From: Herbaspirillum sp. alder98
GTDB lineage: Bacteria > Pseudomonadota > Gammaproteobacteria > Burkholderiales > Burkholderiaceae_D
Reading direction: 5' to 3'
DNA: 64,000 nt
Assembly: GCF_020179755.1 (NCBI RefSeq)
Contig: NZ_JAIUCY010000003.1
Span: 496,001 to 560,000, forward strand
The first letter of the stretch is position 1, and the number at the start of each line of letters is the position of its first letter. Shown in pieces: positions 33,435 through 42,463 of this stretch. The translations under genes and the position numbers were made by a program. The notes under the pieces are model-generated. The model was not told where the DNA came from, made no database searches, and saw only the letters and a program-made list of their open reading frames with translations.

Positions 33435-34181
33435 TTAGAACTCCTGCGCGACCGGGCGCAGCACCACTTCGTTGATATCGACATTGGCCGGCTGTTCGAT
33501 GGCGTAGGCGATGGCGCGCGCCACCGAATCGGCTGGAATTTCGTTGGCTGCGTAGAAGGCCTGCACGGCGGCGGCGGTTTCATCGTCGCTGCTGTGCAGC
33601 TTCAGTTCGGAGGCGACCGCGCCCGGCGAGATGATGGTGGTGCGCACGCCCTCCGGCGCTTCCATGCGCAGGCCTTCGCTGATGGCGCGCACCGCGAACT
33701 TGGTGGCGCTATAGACGGTGCCGATCGGGGCAAACACCTTGATGCCGGCGACCGACGATACATTGATCACGTGGCCCGAGCCCTGCGCCGCAAAGCGGGG
33801 CAACACGGCGGCGATGCCGTACAGCACGCCCTTGATGTTGATGTCGATGGTACGGTCCCATTCGTCGACCTTGAGCTTGGCCAGCGGCGACAGGGGCATG
33901 GTGCCGGCATTGTTGACCAGCACATCGACCCGGCCGAAGTGAGCGACAGCGCGCTCGACCAGCGCCTCGACATCGGCCTGGCGCGAGACATCGGTGGCCA
34001 CCGCGATGGCCTGGCCGCCAGCGGCGGTGATCTCGGCCACCAGCGCCTCGAGTCGGTCGACCCGGCGTGCCGCCAGTACCAGTCTGGCGCCGCGCTCGCC
34101 CAGATGGCGTGCGGTGGCTTCGCCCAGGCCGCTGCTGGCGCCGGTGATGATGACGACCTTGTCCTTGATATTTGCGTTCAT
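33435..34181 (-). CDS. SDR-family NADP-dependent oxidoreductase
   Basis: 248 residues from ATG 34181; the frame is open further but that part is not coding-like. Classical short-chain dehydrogenase motifs are [10 protein letters not shown] (cofactor), NNAG ([13 protein letters not shown]), the catalytic Ser of INVSSVAG and the YSATK pair. The Arg and Asp residues in AARRVDR and ATDVSR suggest NADP preference. It diverges from a LysR regulator (150 bases apart), a common pairing in which the regulator controls the dehydrogenase. Substrate unknown. Confidence 0.92.
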   Translation of the reverse strand: MNANIKDKVVIITGASSGLGEATARHLGERGARLVLAARRVDRLEALVAEITAAGGQAIAVATDVSRQADVEALVERAVAHFGRVDVLVNNAGTMPLSPLAKLKVDEWDRTIDINIKGVLYGIAAVLPRFAAQGSGHVINVSSVAGIKVFAPIGTVYSATKFAVRAISEGLRMEAPEGVRTTIISPGAVASELKLHSSDDETAAAVQAFYAANEIPADSVARAIAYAIEQPANVDINEVVLRPVAQEF

Positions 34182-34292
34182 GATGGTTCCTTTGCGTTGG
34201 TGTGAGGTGCGATTTCGCGTCGGATGCGTCGCGACAAGGCAAAGTATGGTGGCCGACTCTATGCCAAACAATGGAAATGATAAGATTTCAGA

Positions 34293-34309
34293 ATTCCAAA
34301 AAGTGGAAT
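34293..34309. promoter_or_regulatory. LysR-type site candidate between SDR and LysR genes
   Basis: ATTCCA-N5-TGGAAT lies 22 bases before the LysR start and 111 bases before the SDR start. The region around it is AT-rich. Short palindromes at this position are usual for autoregulating LysR proteins. Confidence 0.4.
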
Positions 34310-34331
34310 CATCATCCCAGCCAGGACACCC

Positions 34332-35228
34332 ATGCTCAATCGTCTCGAAATGATCCGCATCTTCTGCACCGCGGCCGAAACGGGCAGCTTCAAGGAGGCA
34401 GCGGTGCGGCTGGGGATCTCGCCCCAGGCCGTCACGCGGGCGGTCAAGGAACTGGAACGGCTGCAGGGCGAGATGCTGTTTCATCGCAATACCCGGCAGA
34501 TCCGCATCACCGCCTTCGGCGAAGCGCTGGCCGAGCGCGCCCGCAGCAGCATGCTGCAACTCGACGCCCTGTTCGAGCAACCGCGCGCGGCCGCCGCCGA
34601 CGGCGAGATGACCGGCCTGGTCCGTCTGGCGGCGCCATCGGCGCTGGGGCGACGGCGCTTGCTGCCGGTGATCGAGAGCCTGGGCGCGCAGTATCCGGGC
34701 CTGCGTTTCGATGTGCGCCTCAATGACCAGCGCATCGATGTGATCGGCGAAAAGATCGACATCGGCATCCGTGTCGGCTTCTTGCGCGACAACCGTTTCG
34801 TGGTGCGCAAGCTGGCCAAGACCCGGTTGCAGGTGGTGGCCACGCCGCGCTACCTGCGCCGCTATGGCACCCCGAGCGACCTCGAATCCTTGCAGGCGAT
34901 GCCCTATACCGCCATCGTGGACCAGGACACCGGCCGCCTGTGGCCGTGGATGTTTGCCGGCGAACGGCAGATGAACCCGGCGGCGGCGCGCTTCGTCTGC
35001 GACGACTCAGAGGCCGAATATCAATTCGTGCGCAGCGGCCAGGCGATCGGCCAGATCGTCAGCTTCCTGGTGACCGATGACATCGCCAGCGGCCGACTGG
35101 TACCCTTGCTGCCGGAGCTGGAACCGGACCCCTGGGACATGTATCTGTATCGCCCGCAGCGTGGCCCGATGCCGGCCCGGCTGCGACTGGTGTTCGACGC
35201 GCTGGCAGAGGCGCTGTCGACGCCCTGA
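34332..35228 (+). CDS. LysR-family transcriptional regulator
   Basis: 298 residues with an N-terminal HTH ([40 protein letters not shown], wing [15 protein letters not shown]) and an effector-binding domain (about 90-295). It is divergent from the SDR gene and likely its activator or repressor. It is a standard-length member of the CrgA-like branch. The downstream dehydratase gene starts 95 bases later and could be co-transcribed. Confidence 0.92.
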   Translation: MLNRLEMIRIFCTAAETGSFKEAAVRLGISPQAVTRAVKELERLQGEMLFHRNTRQIRITAFGEALAERARSSMLQLDALFEQPRAAAADGEMTGLVRLAAPSALGRRRLLPVIESLGAQYPGLRFDVRLNDQRIDVIGEKIDIGIRVGFLRDNRFVVRKLAKTRLQVVATPRYLRRYGTPSDLESLQAMPYTAIVDQDTGRLWPWMFAGERQMNPAAARFVCDDSEAEYQFVRSGQAIGQIVSFLVTDDIASGRLVPLLPELEPDPWDMYLYRPQRGPMPARLRLVFDALAEALSTP

Positions 35229-35323
35229 TCCGGCCCGCATTCGGCGCCTCTGTTTCTATACACGATGGAGCCGACGTCGTATCTTCCAGCACACCACCAT
35301 TTCATTTGCCGAGGACCCAAGCC

Positions 35324-36316
35324 ATGACCGACTCCGCCATTGCCCGCTCCAGCGCCACCGAACTGCCCACCTTCGCCGACGTGCTGCTGGCAGCCGAGCG
35401 CATCAAGCCGTGGGCGCATCGCACGCCGGTGCTGCGGTCGCGCACGGCCGATGCCGAGCTGGGCGCCAGCCTGTTCTTCAAGGCCGAGAACTTCCAGCGC
35501 ATGGGCGCCTTCAAGTTTCGTGGCGCGATGAATTCGCTGTCGCAATTCGATGCCGACCAGCGGCGTGCCGGCGTGGTCACTTTTTCGTCGGGCAACCACG
35601 CGCAAGGCACGGCGCTGGCTGCGCAGTTGCTGGGCATTCCCGCCACCATCGTCATGCCGGCCGACGCGCCGGCGGCCAAACTGGCCGCGACCCGTGGCTA
35701 TGGCGCCGAGATCGTCACCTACGACCGCTATAAGGAAGACCGCGCGCAGATCTGCCAGCAGTTGGCCGACCAGCGCGGCATGACCATCATCCCACCCTAC
35801 GACCACCCGCACGTGATCGCCGGCCAGGGCACAGCGACGCTGGAACTGCTGCAGGAAACCGGCCCCCTCGATGCCCTGTTCGTCTGCCTCGGCGGCGGCG
35901 GGCTGTTGTCGGGCGCGGCGCTGGCGGCGCGCGCGCTGGCGCCGCAATGTCGCATCTATGGGGTCGAACCGGAGGCGGGCAATGATGGCCAGCAGTCACT
36001 GCGGGCCGGGCGCATCGTCACCATCGAGACCCCGAAGACGATTGCCGATGGCGCCCAGACGGCTTTCCTGGGCGACTATACGTTCGAGGTGATCCGCCGC
36101 GATGTGGACGATATCTATACAGTGAGCGATGCCGAGCTGGTGCAATGCATGCGCTTCTTTGCCGAGCGCATGAAGATGGTGGTCGAGCCGACCGGCTGCC
36201 TGGCGTTTGCGGCCGCCCGCAAGGTCCGCGAGCAATTACAGGGCAAGCGCGTGGGCGTAATCATCAGCGGCGGCAACGTCGACCTGGGCAAGCTGGCCGG
36301 ATATCTGGCAAGCTGA
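35324..36316 (+). CDS. Threonine/serine dehydratase-like PLP enzyme
   Basis: 330 residues from ATG 35324, preceded by GAGGA; an earlier TTG is possible but less likely. It is a fold-type II PLP enzyme. The Schiff-base Lys is in GAFKFRGAMNSL, the substrate loop is SSGNHAQGTALAAQ, and the phosphate-binding glycine loop is CLGGGGLLSGAALAAR. The C-terminal Ser/Gly block is VIISGGNVDLGKL. It lacks the ACT domains of biosynthetic IlvA, so it resembles catabolic threonine dehydratase, serine racemase or hydroxyaspartate ammonia-lyase. These cannot be separated from sequence alone. Confidence 0.88.
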   Translation: MTDSAIARSSATELPTFADVLLAAERIKPWAHRTPVLRSRTADAELGASLFFKAENFQRMGAFKFRGAMNSLSQFDADQRRAGVVTFSSGNHAQGTALAAQLLGIPATIVMPADAPAAKLAATRGYGAEIVTYDRYKEDRAQICQQLADQRGMTIIPPYDHPHVIAGQGTATLELLQETGPLDALFVCLGGGGLLSGAALAARALAPQCRIYGVEPEAGNDGQQSLRAGRIVTIETPKTIADGAQTAFLGDYTFEVIRRDVDDIYTVSDAELVQCMRFFAERMKMVVEPTGCLAFAAARKVREQLQGKRVGVIISGGNVDLGKLAGYLAS

Positions 36317-36353
36317 GCACGCTTTTATTCCCCCGAACCACACGAGGATCATC

Positions 36354-36722
36354 ATGCCGCACCTGTTTTTCGAATACACCGACAACCTGGACATCGACAC
36401 CCGCCAGACGCTGCAGAACATCAACGAAGCGCTGGTCGCCAGCGGCCACTTCGACGAAAACGCCATCAAGGCGCGCGCCATCAAGCTCGACGATTACCTG
36501 GTCGGCACCCAGCCGCAGGCCAAGCGTGGGTTCCTGCACATTCGCCTGACGATTCTCTCAGGACGGGCGCCCGAAGTGAAAAAGCAGGTCGCCGACCTGC
36601 TGGTGGCGACCGTACAGCAAGGCCAGACCTGGCCGGCCGGCACTCAGGTGCAAATCACCGCCGAAGTGATCGACATGCAGCGCGACATCTACGGCAAGCT
36701 GGTGCTGCCGCCATCGGCCTGA
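36354..36722 (+). CDS. 5-carboxymethyl-2-hydroxymuconate isomerase family (CHMI)
   Basis: 122 residues, the normal size. The sequence starts MPHLFFEYTDNL, so removal of Met exposes the catalytic N-terminal Pro of this tautomerase-fold family. The conserved GFLHIRLTILSGRAPEVKKQ and the ending MQRDIYGKLV fit CHMI of homoprotocatechuate breakdown. No other meta-cleavage gene is nearby apart from the aldolase at the left edge of the window, which is of the HpaI family but 35 kb away. GAGGA precedes the ATG. Confidence 0.85.
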   Translation: MPHLFFEYTDNLDIDTRQTLQNINEALVASGHFDENAIKARAIKLDDYLVGTQPQAKRGFLHIRLTILSGRAPEVKKQVADLLVATVQQGQTWPAGTQVQITAEVIDMQRDIYGKLVLPPSA

Positions 36723-36737
36723 CCTGATCGCGTTATT

Positions 36738-36763
36738 CGGCGCCATCCGCACGGGTGGCGCCG
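36738..36763. terminator. Hairpin between convergent CHMI and VOC genes
   Basis: CGGCGCCA and TGGCGCCG enclose a 10-base loop, with only a short T/C run after it. It is a probable weak bidirectional terminator. Confidence 0.55.
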
Positions 36764-36768
36764 GTTCT

Positions 36769-37161
36769 TCATTGCAATGCTTGCCGGAATTGCACCACAT
36801 TGCCTTCCGGATCATTGCCATCACACGCGGTGAAGTCGGCCGCACTCCACTCGAACTCGACCGCCTTGATGGCGCCACCGCTGCCCTGCGCAATGATCCG
36901 CGCCTGGGCCAATGAGCGCACCGGCAAGAACAGCTTGACCGGAACCTGCTCGCGCAGCACCGGCGGCGAGGCAATCTCGACCTTGGCGGCGACGGCGGCG
37001 GGAATGGCGTGGATGACCAACAGGAAACTGTCGGTCTCGATCACCACCTTCTCGGCTTCGGCATGCTTGGGAACCACCGCCAGCACTTGCGCATAGAACG
37101 CGGCAAGGCGGGCGACATCTTTCGCGAACAGGACTGCGCCTGCTTTGGGCTGGGTCGACAT
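36769..37161 (-). CDS. VOC-family (glyoxalase/bleomycin-resistance-like) protein
   Basis: 130 residues from ATG 37161 (MSTQPKAGAVLFAKDVARLA). The chain has the paired beta-alpha-beta-beta-beta modules of the vicinal-oxygen-chelate fold: AVLFAKDVARLAAFYAQVLAV near the start and FTACDGNDPEGNVVQFRQ at the end. The usual ligand Glu in the last strand (EGN) is recognisable, but not every metal ligand is. It could be a dioxygenase-like, lyase-like or binding protein; reaction unknown. Confidence 0.8.
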   Translation of the reverse strand: MSTQPKAGAVLFAKDVARLAAFYAQVLAVVPKHAEAEKVVIETDSFLLVIHAIPAAVAAKVEIASPPVLREQVPVKLFLPVRSLAQARIIAQGSGGAIKAVEFEWSAADFTACDGNDPEGNVVQFRQALQ

Positions 37162-37718
37162 CTCTGCTTTCAAAAACGTGGTCAGGCGCCTTGATGCATC
37201 GACTGATGCAGGCGCATCGGTTGAATGGAACGGCAGAGTTTATTTTTGTCGTCCAGCGTTGGCAAGCATCTTTTTTCTCTCATTTATTGTCATTTCGTCC
37301 ATGTCGCCTACCGGCGACAAATGCGAATAGTGCAGCGCAATATCAGACTTTCCCTACACGAATCCGCGTGACTGTCCGATGCCCCAGGACATGAGTAACG
37401 GTTATTATTGCGACCATTGAGAAGCCATTCAGAGACCGATAGCAAGTCGTCAATTGTCATCGTTATCACGCTATTTAGGGCTTTTGTGAGCGAAATATCA
37501 TCGTTTCTGCTACCAAACAGCCTAATTTGTAAGCGGATGTTCCAAAACTGTTTACAAGCCATTTTTATCTGCTACTTTGATGTCACAGGGCAATAGCGCC
37601 TCTTCGTGAAAATGCGAATAACAAAAAACGAAGATGCCAAATAGTTAATTAATAGCAACAAGTCGTCAACATGTCCGCCACGGGACCTGACGGCAAACCC
37701 AACCAACAATAGTGCGCC
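37162..37718. other. AT-rich intergenic region upstream of GGDEF gene
   Basis: 557 bases noticeably richer in A/T than the coding DNA on both sides. Short open frames occur on both strands but none has a ribosome site or protein-like composition. It probably contains the divergent promoters of the VOC and GGDEF genes. I see no RNA gene, repeat or strong hairpin. Confidence 0.4.
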
Positions 37719-38813
37719 ATGACCATGAGAAACCTGCAGACACCTGTCCGACCGGATGCCTTCAAGCGCTCCATGCAACCTGCCCGTGAGCGCGCCAGCG
37801 TCGACACGCGGCTGCCGCTGGCCAACTTCGGCGGAGAAGCCGACGCCTGGCTCGAACCGATGCTGGCCGACTTCCTGTCGCTGGCTTGCAATGTATGCAA
37901 CGCCCCCTTCGGCATGATGACCCAGTTGCACGGCGACATCGGCCTGCAGCATCCCTTCGTGTCGGTGGTCAACGGCCGTGGCGATGTGCGCAATCAATGG
38001 TGGCGCTTTGCCGGTCAGAATGGCGTATCGCGCAGCGCGGTCGACTTTTCGTTGTGCGAAGCGGCCGTGCGTCGCGGTCGCAACCTGACCGAGATCAGCG
38101 ACCTGCAATCCGACCTGCATTTTGGCGAAAGTGAACTGGCCACCAGCATGCCGCATGTGCGCTTCTATGCGGCGGTGCCATTGGTGGCCGAGAACGGCGA
38201 TGCGCTGGGCACCTTGTGCGTGATGGATCGTACTGCGCGCAACCTGAGCGCGGCCGAGCGCGACGGCCTGCAAAAGCTGGGACGTCAGCTCGAGGCGCAA
38301 CTCGAAAGCCGCCGCACCATGCAAAAGCTGGAGCAGCAGACGCTGACCGACTCGCTCACGGCGATCGGCAACCGCCGCAGCTTCGACCTGCGCCTGCGTG
38401 AAGAATGGACGCGTCACCTGCGCAATGCGCGCCCGCTGTCGATGCTGATGGTGGATGTGGATTACTTCAAGCAGTACAACGACACCTTTGGTCATCCCGC
38501 CGGCGATGCCTTGCTGACGCAACTGGCGCGGGTGCTGCGCTCACCGCTGCGCGCCAGCGACTTCCTGGCCCGATACGGCGGCGACGAGTTTTCGCTGATC
38601 CTGCCCGACACCGACGAGATCGGTGCGATGCAGGTCGCCGACCGCATCAAGCAGGCGGTGGCACGCGTGAAGTGGCCGCATACCGAGATCGAGATCAGCC
38701 TGGGTGCGGCCACGGTGACGCCGTCCGAGATGTGCGACTTCCATGCGCTGCTGGGCGCGGCCGACAAGGCCATGTACGAGCGCAAGCATGGACGAGCGAA
38801 GAATAATTCGTGA
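37719..38813 (+). CDS. GAF-GGDEF diguanylate cyclase
   Basis: 364 residues. A GAF domain (about 45-195: LACNVCNAPFGMMTQLHGD, LGTLCVMDRTARNLSAAERDGL) is followed by a coiled linker and a GGDEF domain (about 210-360). The active-site signature RYGGDEFSLIL (Gly287-Phe291) is intact, and the inhibitory I-site RxxD (RASD, 278-281) sits five residues upstream. It should make c-di-GMP with product feedback inhibition. The GAF domain has a Cys pair (NVCNAP, and LCEAA) that might sense redox state. No partner gene is adjacent; an intrinsic terminator follows. Confidence 0.95.
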   Translation: MTMRNLQTPVRPDAFKRSMQPARERASVDTRLPLANFGGEADAWLEPMLADFLSLACNVCNAPFGMMTQLHGDIGLQHPFVSVVNGRGDVRNQWWRFAGQNGVSRSAVDFSLCEAAVRRGRNLTEISDLQSDLHFGESELATSMPHVRFYAAVPLVAENGDALGTLCVMDRTARNLSAAERDGLQKLGRQLEAQLESRRTMQKLEQQTLTDSLTAIGNRRSFDLRLREEWTRHLRNARPLSMLMVDVDYFKQYNDTFGHPAGDALLTQLARVLRSPLRASDFLARYGGDEFSLILPDTDEIGAMQVADRIKQAVARVKWPHTEIEISLGAATVTPSEMCDFHALLGAADKAMYERKHGRAKNNS

Positions 38814-38821
38814 TAAACCAG

Positions 38822-38849
38822 ACGCCAGCCCGAATCGGCTGGCGTTTTT
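38822..38849 (+). terminator. Rho-independent terminator of GGDEF gene
   Basis: ACGCCAGCC and GGCTGGCGT flank a 6-base loop followed by TTTT. It lies 9 bases after the stop codon. Confidence 0.9.
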
Positions 38850-38894
38850 CATTTAATGATCGAATTTCGCCAGCTGCTGGATGAACTGCGCTGA

Positions 38895-40337
38895 TTAAAT
38901 AAGGCCGAGCGTCAGGCCTTTCAGGGTCGCTGCCGCGCGCGTGGAGCATCCCAGCTTGCGGAAGATGCTCTCTACATGCGTGCGCACGGTGGACGGGCTG
39001 ATCTGCATCACGCGCGCGGCTTCCTTGTTGCTTTCGCCCAGGCTGATGCGGCGCAAGACCTCGGCCTCGCGCTCCGACAGCAGGCCCTTGCGCACGGGCG
39101 CGATGCCACCCTCGCCCTCGCCGCCGGCGGCAGCGATCACGAAGCCGACCGCAGCCTCGTCGAAGCGGCCGGCCCGCCCCTCCTCTTCCAATAGCTGCGC
39201 CACCTGCTGTGGCGGCTGTGCCGTGCGCCAGGGGCGCGGCGCGCACAGCGCGGCGTAGGCGCCGGCCGCGGCCAGCAGGCGCTGCGGCAGGCCCAGCGCC
39301 TCGCGCTCGATGCTGCGGAAATAACCGCTGCCATCCAGCCGTTCATACATATGCGAGGCCAGTGCGGCCTCCTCGCGCAGCTCAGGCACCAGCGCGCCGG
39401 CGCGCGCGGTCCAGTAAGGTGCCAGGCGGATCTTTTCCCAGTCGGCGCGGCCGGGCTTGCCGGCGCGCTCCCATATCGTGTTGGCCACCGAGGTGCGCCC
39501 CACGCCGTGTATCAGTGCGGCGCGGGCCAGCCTTTGCTGCTGCTCCGGCGGCAACCCGGCCAGCGCTGCAGCGCGCCCGGCCAGTTCAGCCACCCGGCGC
39601 GAATAGCCGGCCAGCCAGGGCAGCTTCAGTTCGACCAGGTCGGCGACGATGGACAGCGCCACCGGGTGCGCCGGCAAGGGGCTGTCTTCATCGGGCCCTT
39701 CGAGCGCCGCCAGCAAGGGTTCGGCGTGTTCAGCCGCCAGCGCGGCGAGCGCGGCCGGATACTTGGCGCCACCCCAGTCGCGGATCATGCGCACCGCCGT
39801 TTGCGCATCGTGCGTGCGCGCCAGGATCTCCAGGTCGCCGGCCAGGCTGGTGTAGTAGACCACCGTCGGAATGGCCGGCGTGCGCAGCTGCTGCGGCGCA
39901 CCGCCGCCATCGTAATGCTCCCACACGTGGCGCAGGCCGGCCTCGACCTCGGCTGGCAATCCCAGCATACCGGCCACGTCGCCGGCCACTTCGCAATGAA
40001 TGCGCGCCAGCGGCTCGACGTTGGTGAAAGTGAGTGGATGACCTGGCGGCAACGCGTGCCGCAGCATGGCGTCGCGCCCGGCGACATCGTCGCCCAGCAG
40101 GGCAGCGAAGCCGGCGGCGTTGGCGGTGCAGCCCGACCAGCGCAGCAGCGCCACCAGACGCGCATGCATGGCAGCGTCATCGCCGGCACCGTCGAGCAGC
40201 GCCAGCCGGCCCGCCAGGCACGCCGAACGCGCAGACTGGTCGGTTGGCTGCCCCATGCTGAGGTCGCCGGCCATCGCCAGCAGCCGCACGGCAGCGTGGG
40301 CGGGGACGGTGGTGGAAAGGAAGTTGTCGGATGGCAT
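38895..40337 (-). CDS. HD-GYP-like domain fused to LuxR-type HTH
   Basis: 480 residues. An N-terminal alpha-helical region (about 1-220) is followed by a degenerate HD-GYP domain (about 230-390) and a C-terminal LuxR HTH (about 410-475: LLSEREAEVLRRISLGESNKEAA, MQISPSTVRTHVESIFRKLG). In the HD part the expected HD is HG (ALIHGVGRTSV), although HMYERLDGSGYF keeps a GYP-like loop. Phosphodiesterase activity is therefore doubtful. It may be a sensor controlling transcription directly. It diverges from the secreted hydrolase gene, with a palindrome between them. Confidence 0.85.
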   Translation of the reverse strand: MPSDNFLSTTVPAHAAVRLLAMAGDLSMGQPTDQSARSACLAGRLALLDGAGDDAAMHARLVALLRWSGCTANAAGFAALLGDDVAGRDAMLRHALPPGHPLTFTNVEPLARIHCEVAGDVAGMLGLPAEVEAGLRHVWEHYDGGGAPQQLRTPAIPTVVYYTSLAGDLEILARTHDAQTAVRMIRDWGGAKYPAALAALAAEHAEPLLAALEGPDEDSPLPAHPVALSIVADLVELKLPWLAGYSRRVAELAGRAAALAGLPPEQQQRLARAALIHGVGRTSVANTIWERAGKPGRADWEKIRLAPYWTARAGALVPELREEAALASHMYERLDGSGYFRSIEREALGLPQRLLAAAGAYAALCAPRPWRTAQPPQQVAQLLEEEGRAGRFDEAAVGFVIAAAGGEGEGGIAPVRKGLLSEREAEVLRRISLGESNKEAARVMQISPSTVRTHVESIFRKLGCSTRAAATLKGLTLGLI

Positions 40338-40391
40338 GCCGGCACTCTAGCGGCAATGGTTGATGTGGGCAAGGCGATGGAAACAGCCGGG

Positions 40392-40407
40392 TCGGTCAAT
40401 TGACCGA
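40392..40407. promoter_or_regulatory. 16-bp perfect palindrome between divergent genes
   Basis: TCGGTCAATTGACCGA lies 55 bases from the LuxR-type start and 86 bases from the hydrolase start. Its size and symmetry suit an operator for a dimeric regulator, possibly the adjacent LuxR fusion or another protein. Confidence 0.55.
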
Positions 40408-40492
40408 TACCGGTGCGGGCGAGGCTTTTCTACACTTGCCTCACCGATTCAGCACTTCCATCCGAACCACCACCCCTGCCAAGGAGCATGTC

Positions 40493-41269
40493 ATGAAAGC
40501 AATGTTCAACCTGAAGACCGGCCTCACCCTGATCGCGGCTGCCGCCGCCTTTTCCGGCGCCAGCGCCATGGCCGCCGGCCCCGCCGAGCAGCCCTCGGTG
40601 GTAATCGTGCACGGCGCCTTCGCCGACGGCTCCGACTGGGCCAAGGTGATCCCGCTGCTGCAAGCCAAGGGGATCAAGGTCACCGCCGTGCAGAACCCGC
40701 TGACCTCGCTGGCCGACGATGTCGCCGCTGCCAAGCGCGCCATCGATAACCAGCCCGGCAAGGTGGTGCTGGTGGGTCACTCCTGGGGCGGCACCGTGAT
40801 CACCGAAGCGGGTGACAACGACAAGGTCGCCGGCCTGGTCTACGTGGCCGCCTTCGCACCGGACGTCGGCCAAGCCACCGGCGACCTGGGCAAGGACCTG
40901 CCGGTGCCCCCGGGCATCGCCAAGCTGGCGGTGGACAAGGCCGGCTTCGCCAGCCTGCCGGCCGCCGCCGTAGCCGCCGATTTCGCCCAGGACGTGCCGG
41001 CCAAACAAGCCGCCGTGATGGCCGCGACCCAGGGCCCGATCGCCGTCAAGGCCTTCGGCGAGAAGGTCAGCACCGCCGCCTGGAAGAACCGCCCAAGCTG
41101 GTACATCGTCAGCAAGAACGACCGCATGATCCAGCCCGACCTGGAACGCGCCTTTGCCAAGCAGATCGGTGCCAAGACCACCGAATTGCCGACCAGCCAT
41201 GTGCCACAGCAATCGCGCCCGGCCGACGTGGCCAAGGTGATCCTGGACGCAGTGGCCGCCAGCAAGTAA
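40493..41269 (+). CDS. Secreted alpha/beta hydrolase
   Basis: 258 residues from ATG 40493, chosen for AAGGAG 6 bases upstream and because it begins a signal peptide (MKAMFNLKTGLTLIAAAAAF, then SGASAMAAG). The alpha/beta-hydrolase core has VVIVHGAFADGSDW, the nucleophile elbow GHSWGG, the acid in SKNDRMIQPD and the His in SHVPQQS. The nucleophile Ser is intact here. Close in type to periplasmic esterase/dehalogenase-like proteins of unknown substrate. A terminator follows. Confidence 0.9.
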   Translation: MKAMFNLKTGLTLIAAAAAFSGASAMAAGPAEQPSVVIVHGAFADGSDWAKVIPLLQAKGIKVTAVQNPLTSLADDVAAAKRAIDNQPGKVVLVGHSWGGTVITEAGDNDKVAGLVYVAAFAPDVGQATGDLGKDLPVPPGIAKLAVDKAGFASLPAAAVAADFAQDVPAKQAAVMAATQGPIAVKAFGEKVSTAAWKNRPSWYIVSKNDRMIQPDLERAFAKQIGAKTTELPTSHVPQQSRPADVAKVILDAVAASK

Positions 41270-41286
41270 GCCGCGCACTGCGCATG

Positions 41287-41323
41287 AAATCCGCCGTCCT
41301 GCATCCGTGGGCGGCGGATTTTT
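41287..41323 (+). terminator. Rho-independent terminator of hydrolase gene
   Basis: AATCCGCCG and CGGCGGATT enclose a 15-base loop followed by TTT. It ends the GC-rich block before the AT-richer island. Confidence 0.8.
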
Positions 41324-41461
41324 GTATTGGCATCGCTGGCTTGCTCGAACGGCAGCCGGCGCTGGCCAGTGTCACTGACGAAAAGCTATCCAATTCTTCG
41401 GGTTCTCAATAATTGAGAAATTAATCCGTAAATGCTCTTTACAGCTGTAAGGAGCGAAACC

Positions 41462-42463
41462 GTGACAGAAATTACAAAATACACAGCAGCCCCCTCTACC
41501 GTAGCCACTTCCGATGTGTCGGCTACCGCATTCGCCATGAAGGCTTCCTATGCCCAAACGTCGACCCAGCTGGACGAAACGGTCGCTACCTTTTCTACTT
41601 TGGCACAGCAGATAAGCGATGCTGCAATCAGGGCAACCGCTCGCGGTGCCAAACTAACAAGAAGCGAACTTACGGATACCGCAAAGGCTGTCCTGAACAA
41701 ATTCAGCGCCCAAAGCGATCAATGGAATAAAGAGCGCTACGACGCCGCCATCCCCGAGACGGATAATCCTGAGTTATTGGCACGTGCAAAACAGGCAACT
41801 GACTTCCTCAATAACAAAAGCACAAATCCTTTCCTGGGCATGTCTCGAGACAAGTTGGTTCTCATTACCTTTGACAATGCGGGTCCTTTTACAGTCAATG
41901 AACGAAAGGCAGCGTGGAGTGAGGCGTACAGGCAGGAGGAAATCTGGCGCGAACAGGTCGTTGGGAAGGCGATGGATAGTTATAACAGCAACGGCAATCT
42001 GTTTGGAAATGGCGTGGGCAAAGCGATGCTTGAACATCACAGGAGCTTGCCACTCATCGAACAGTCGCTTTATCCGGCGTCTTACGAGGCGGAATTGCAG
42101 ATCAAGATTGCGACGTCAGGCCAGGACACTCGCCAAACGCTGAAGATGGAACCGATGTCGCTCCTTTATTTGCTCAACAAGTGGGCCAAGGCGCGGGAGG
42201 AGCACGGTTTGCCGGCACTGGACGGCTCGGGCGAGGATTCCAGGAATGCAGCGCCCGCATTCAGCGGCGCTCAGGATGCAAGCCTCTCCAATATCGAGGT
42301 GGCGCCTGCTGCACCACAAGTGGCAATCGATGCTGCGGATAAACCGGCGGTAGATACTAAACGGGCGAAGGCAACAGAGGTGGACGGGCTTCCGGCTGAC
42401 ACCGCGAAGGCGTTGAAGGCCATGAACGAGCCCAGGCAAGGGCGGGCGGAAAATAATTCGTGA
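41462..42463 (+). CDS. Uncharacterised protein at edge of AT-rich island
   Basis: 333 residues starting at GTG 41462, chosen because AAGGAG lies 7 bases upstream; an in-frame ATG at 41432 lacks a site. I do not recognise a family. There is no signal peptide or membrane segment. The N-terminus is Ala/Thr/Ser-rich and helical (about 1-85). A central block (about 125-235) has NPFLGMSRDKLVLITFDNAG, then PFTVNERKAAWSEAYRQEEI and WREQVVGKAMDSYNSNGNLF. A low-complexity acidic tail follows. From memory, similar blocks occur in uncharacterised Pseudomonas and Burkholderia proteins, unverified. It precedes the microcin-like unit by 320 bases and shares its lower GC content. Confidence 0.75.
   Translation: MTEITKYTAAPSTVATSDVSATAFAMKASYAQTSTQLDETVATFSTLAQQISDAAIRATARGAKLTRSELTDTAKAVLNKFSAQSDQWNKERYDAAIPETDNPELLARAKQATDFLNNKSTNPFLGMSRDKLVLITFDNAGPFTVNERKAAWSEAYRQEEIWREQVVGKAMDSYNSNGNLFGNGVGKAMLEHHRSLPLIEQSLYPASYEAELQIKIATSGQDTRQTLKMEPMSLLYLLNKWAKAREEHGLPALDGSGEDSRNAAPAFSGAQDASLSNIEVAPAAPQVAIDAADKPAVDTKRAKATEVDGLPADTAKALKAMNEPRQGRAENNS

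Noticed and set aside
37308-37562. Small minus-strand frame in the AT-rich gap
   Set aside because: No ribosome site, no repeated hydrophobic pattern, and its composition fits intergenic DNA.
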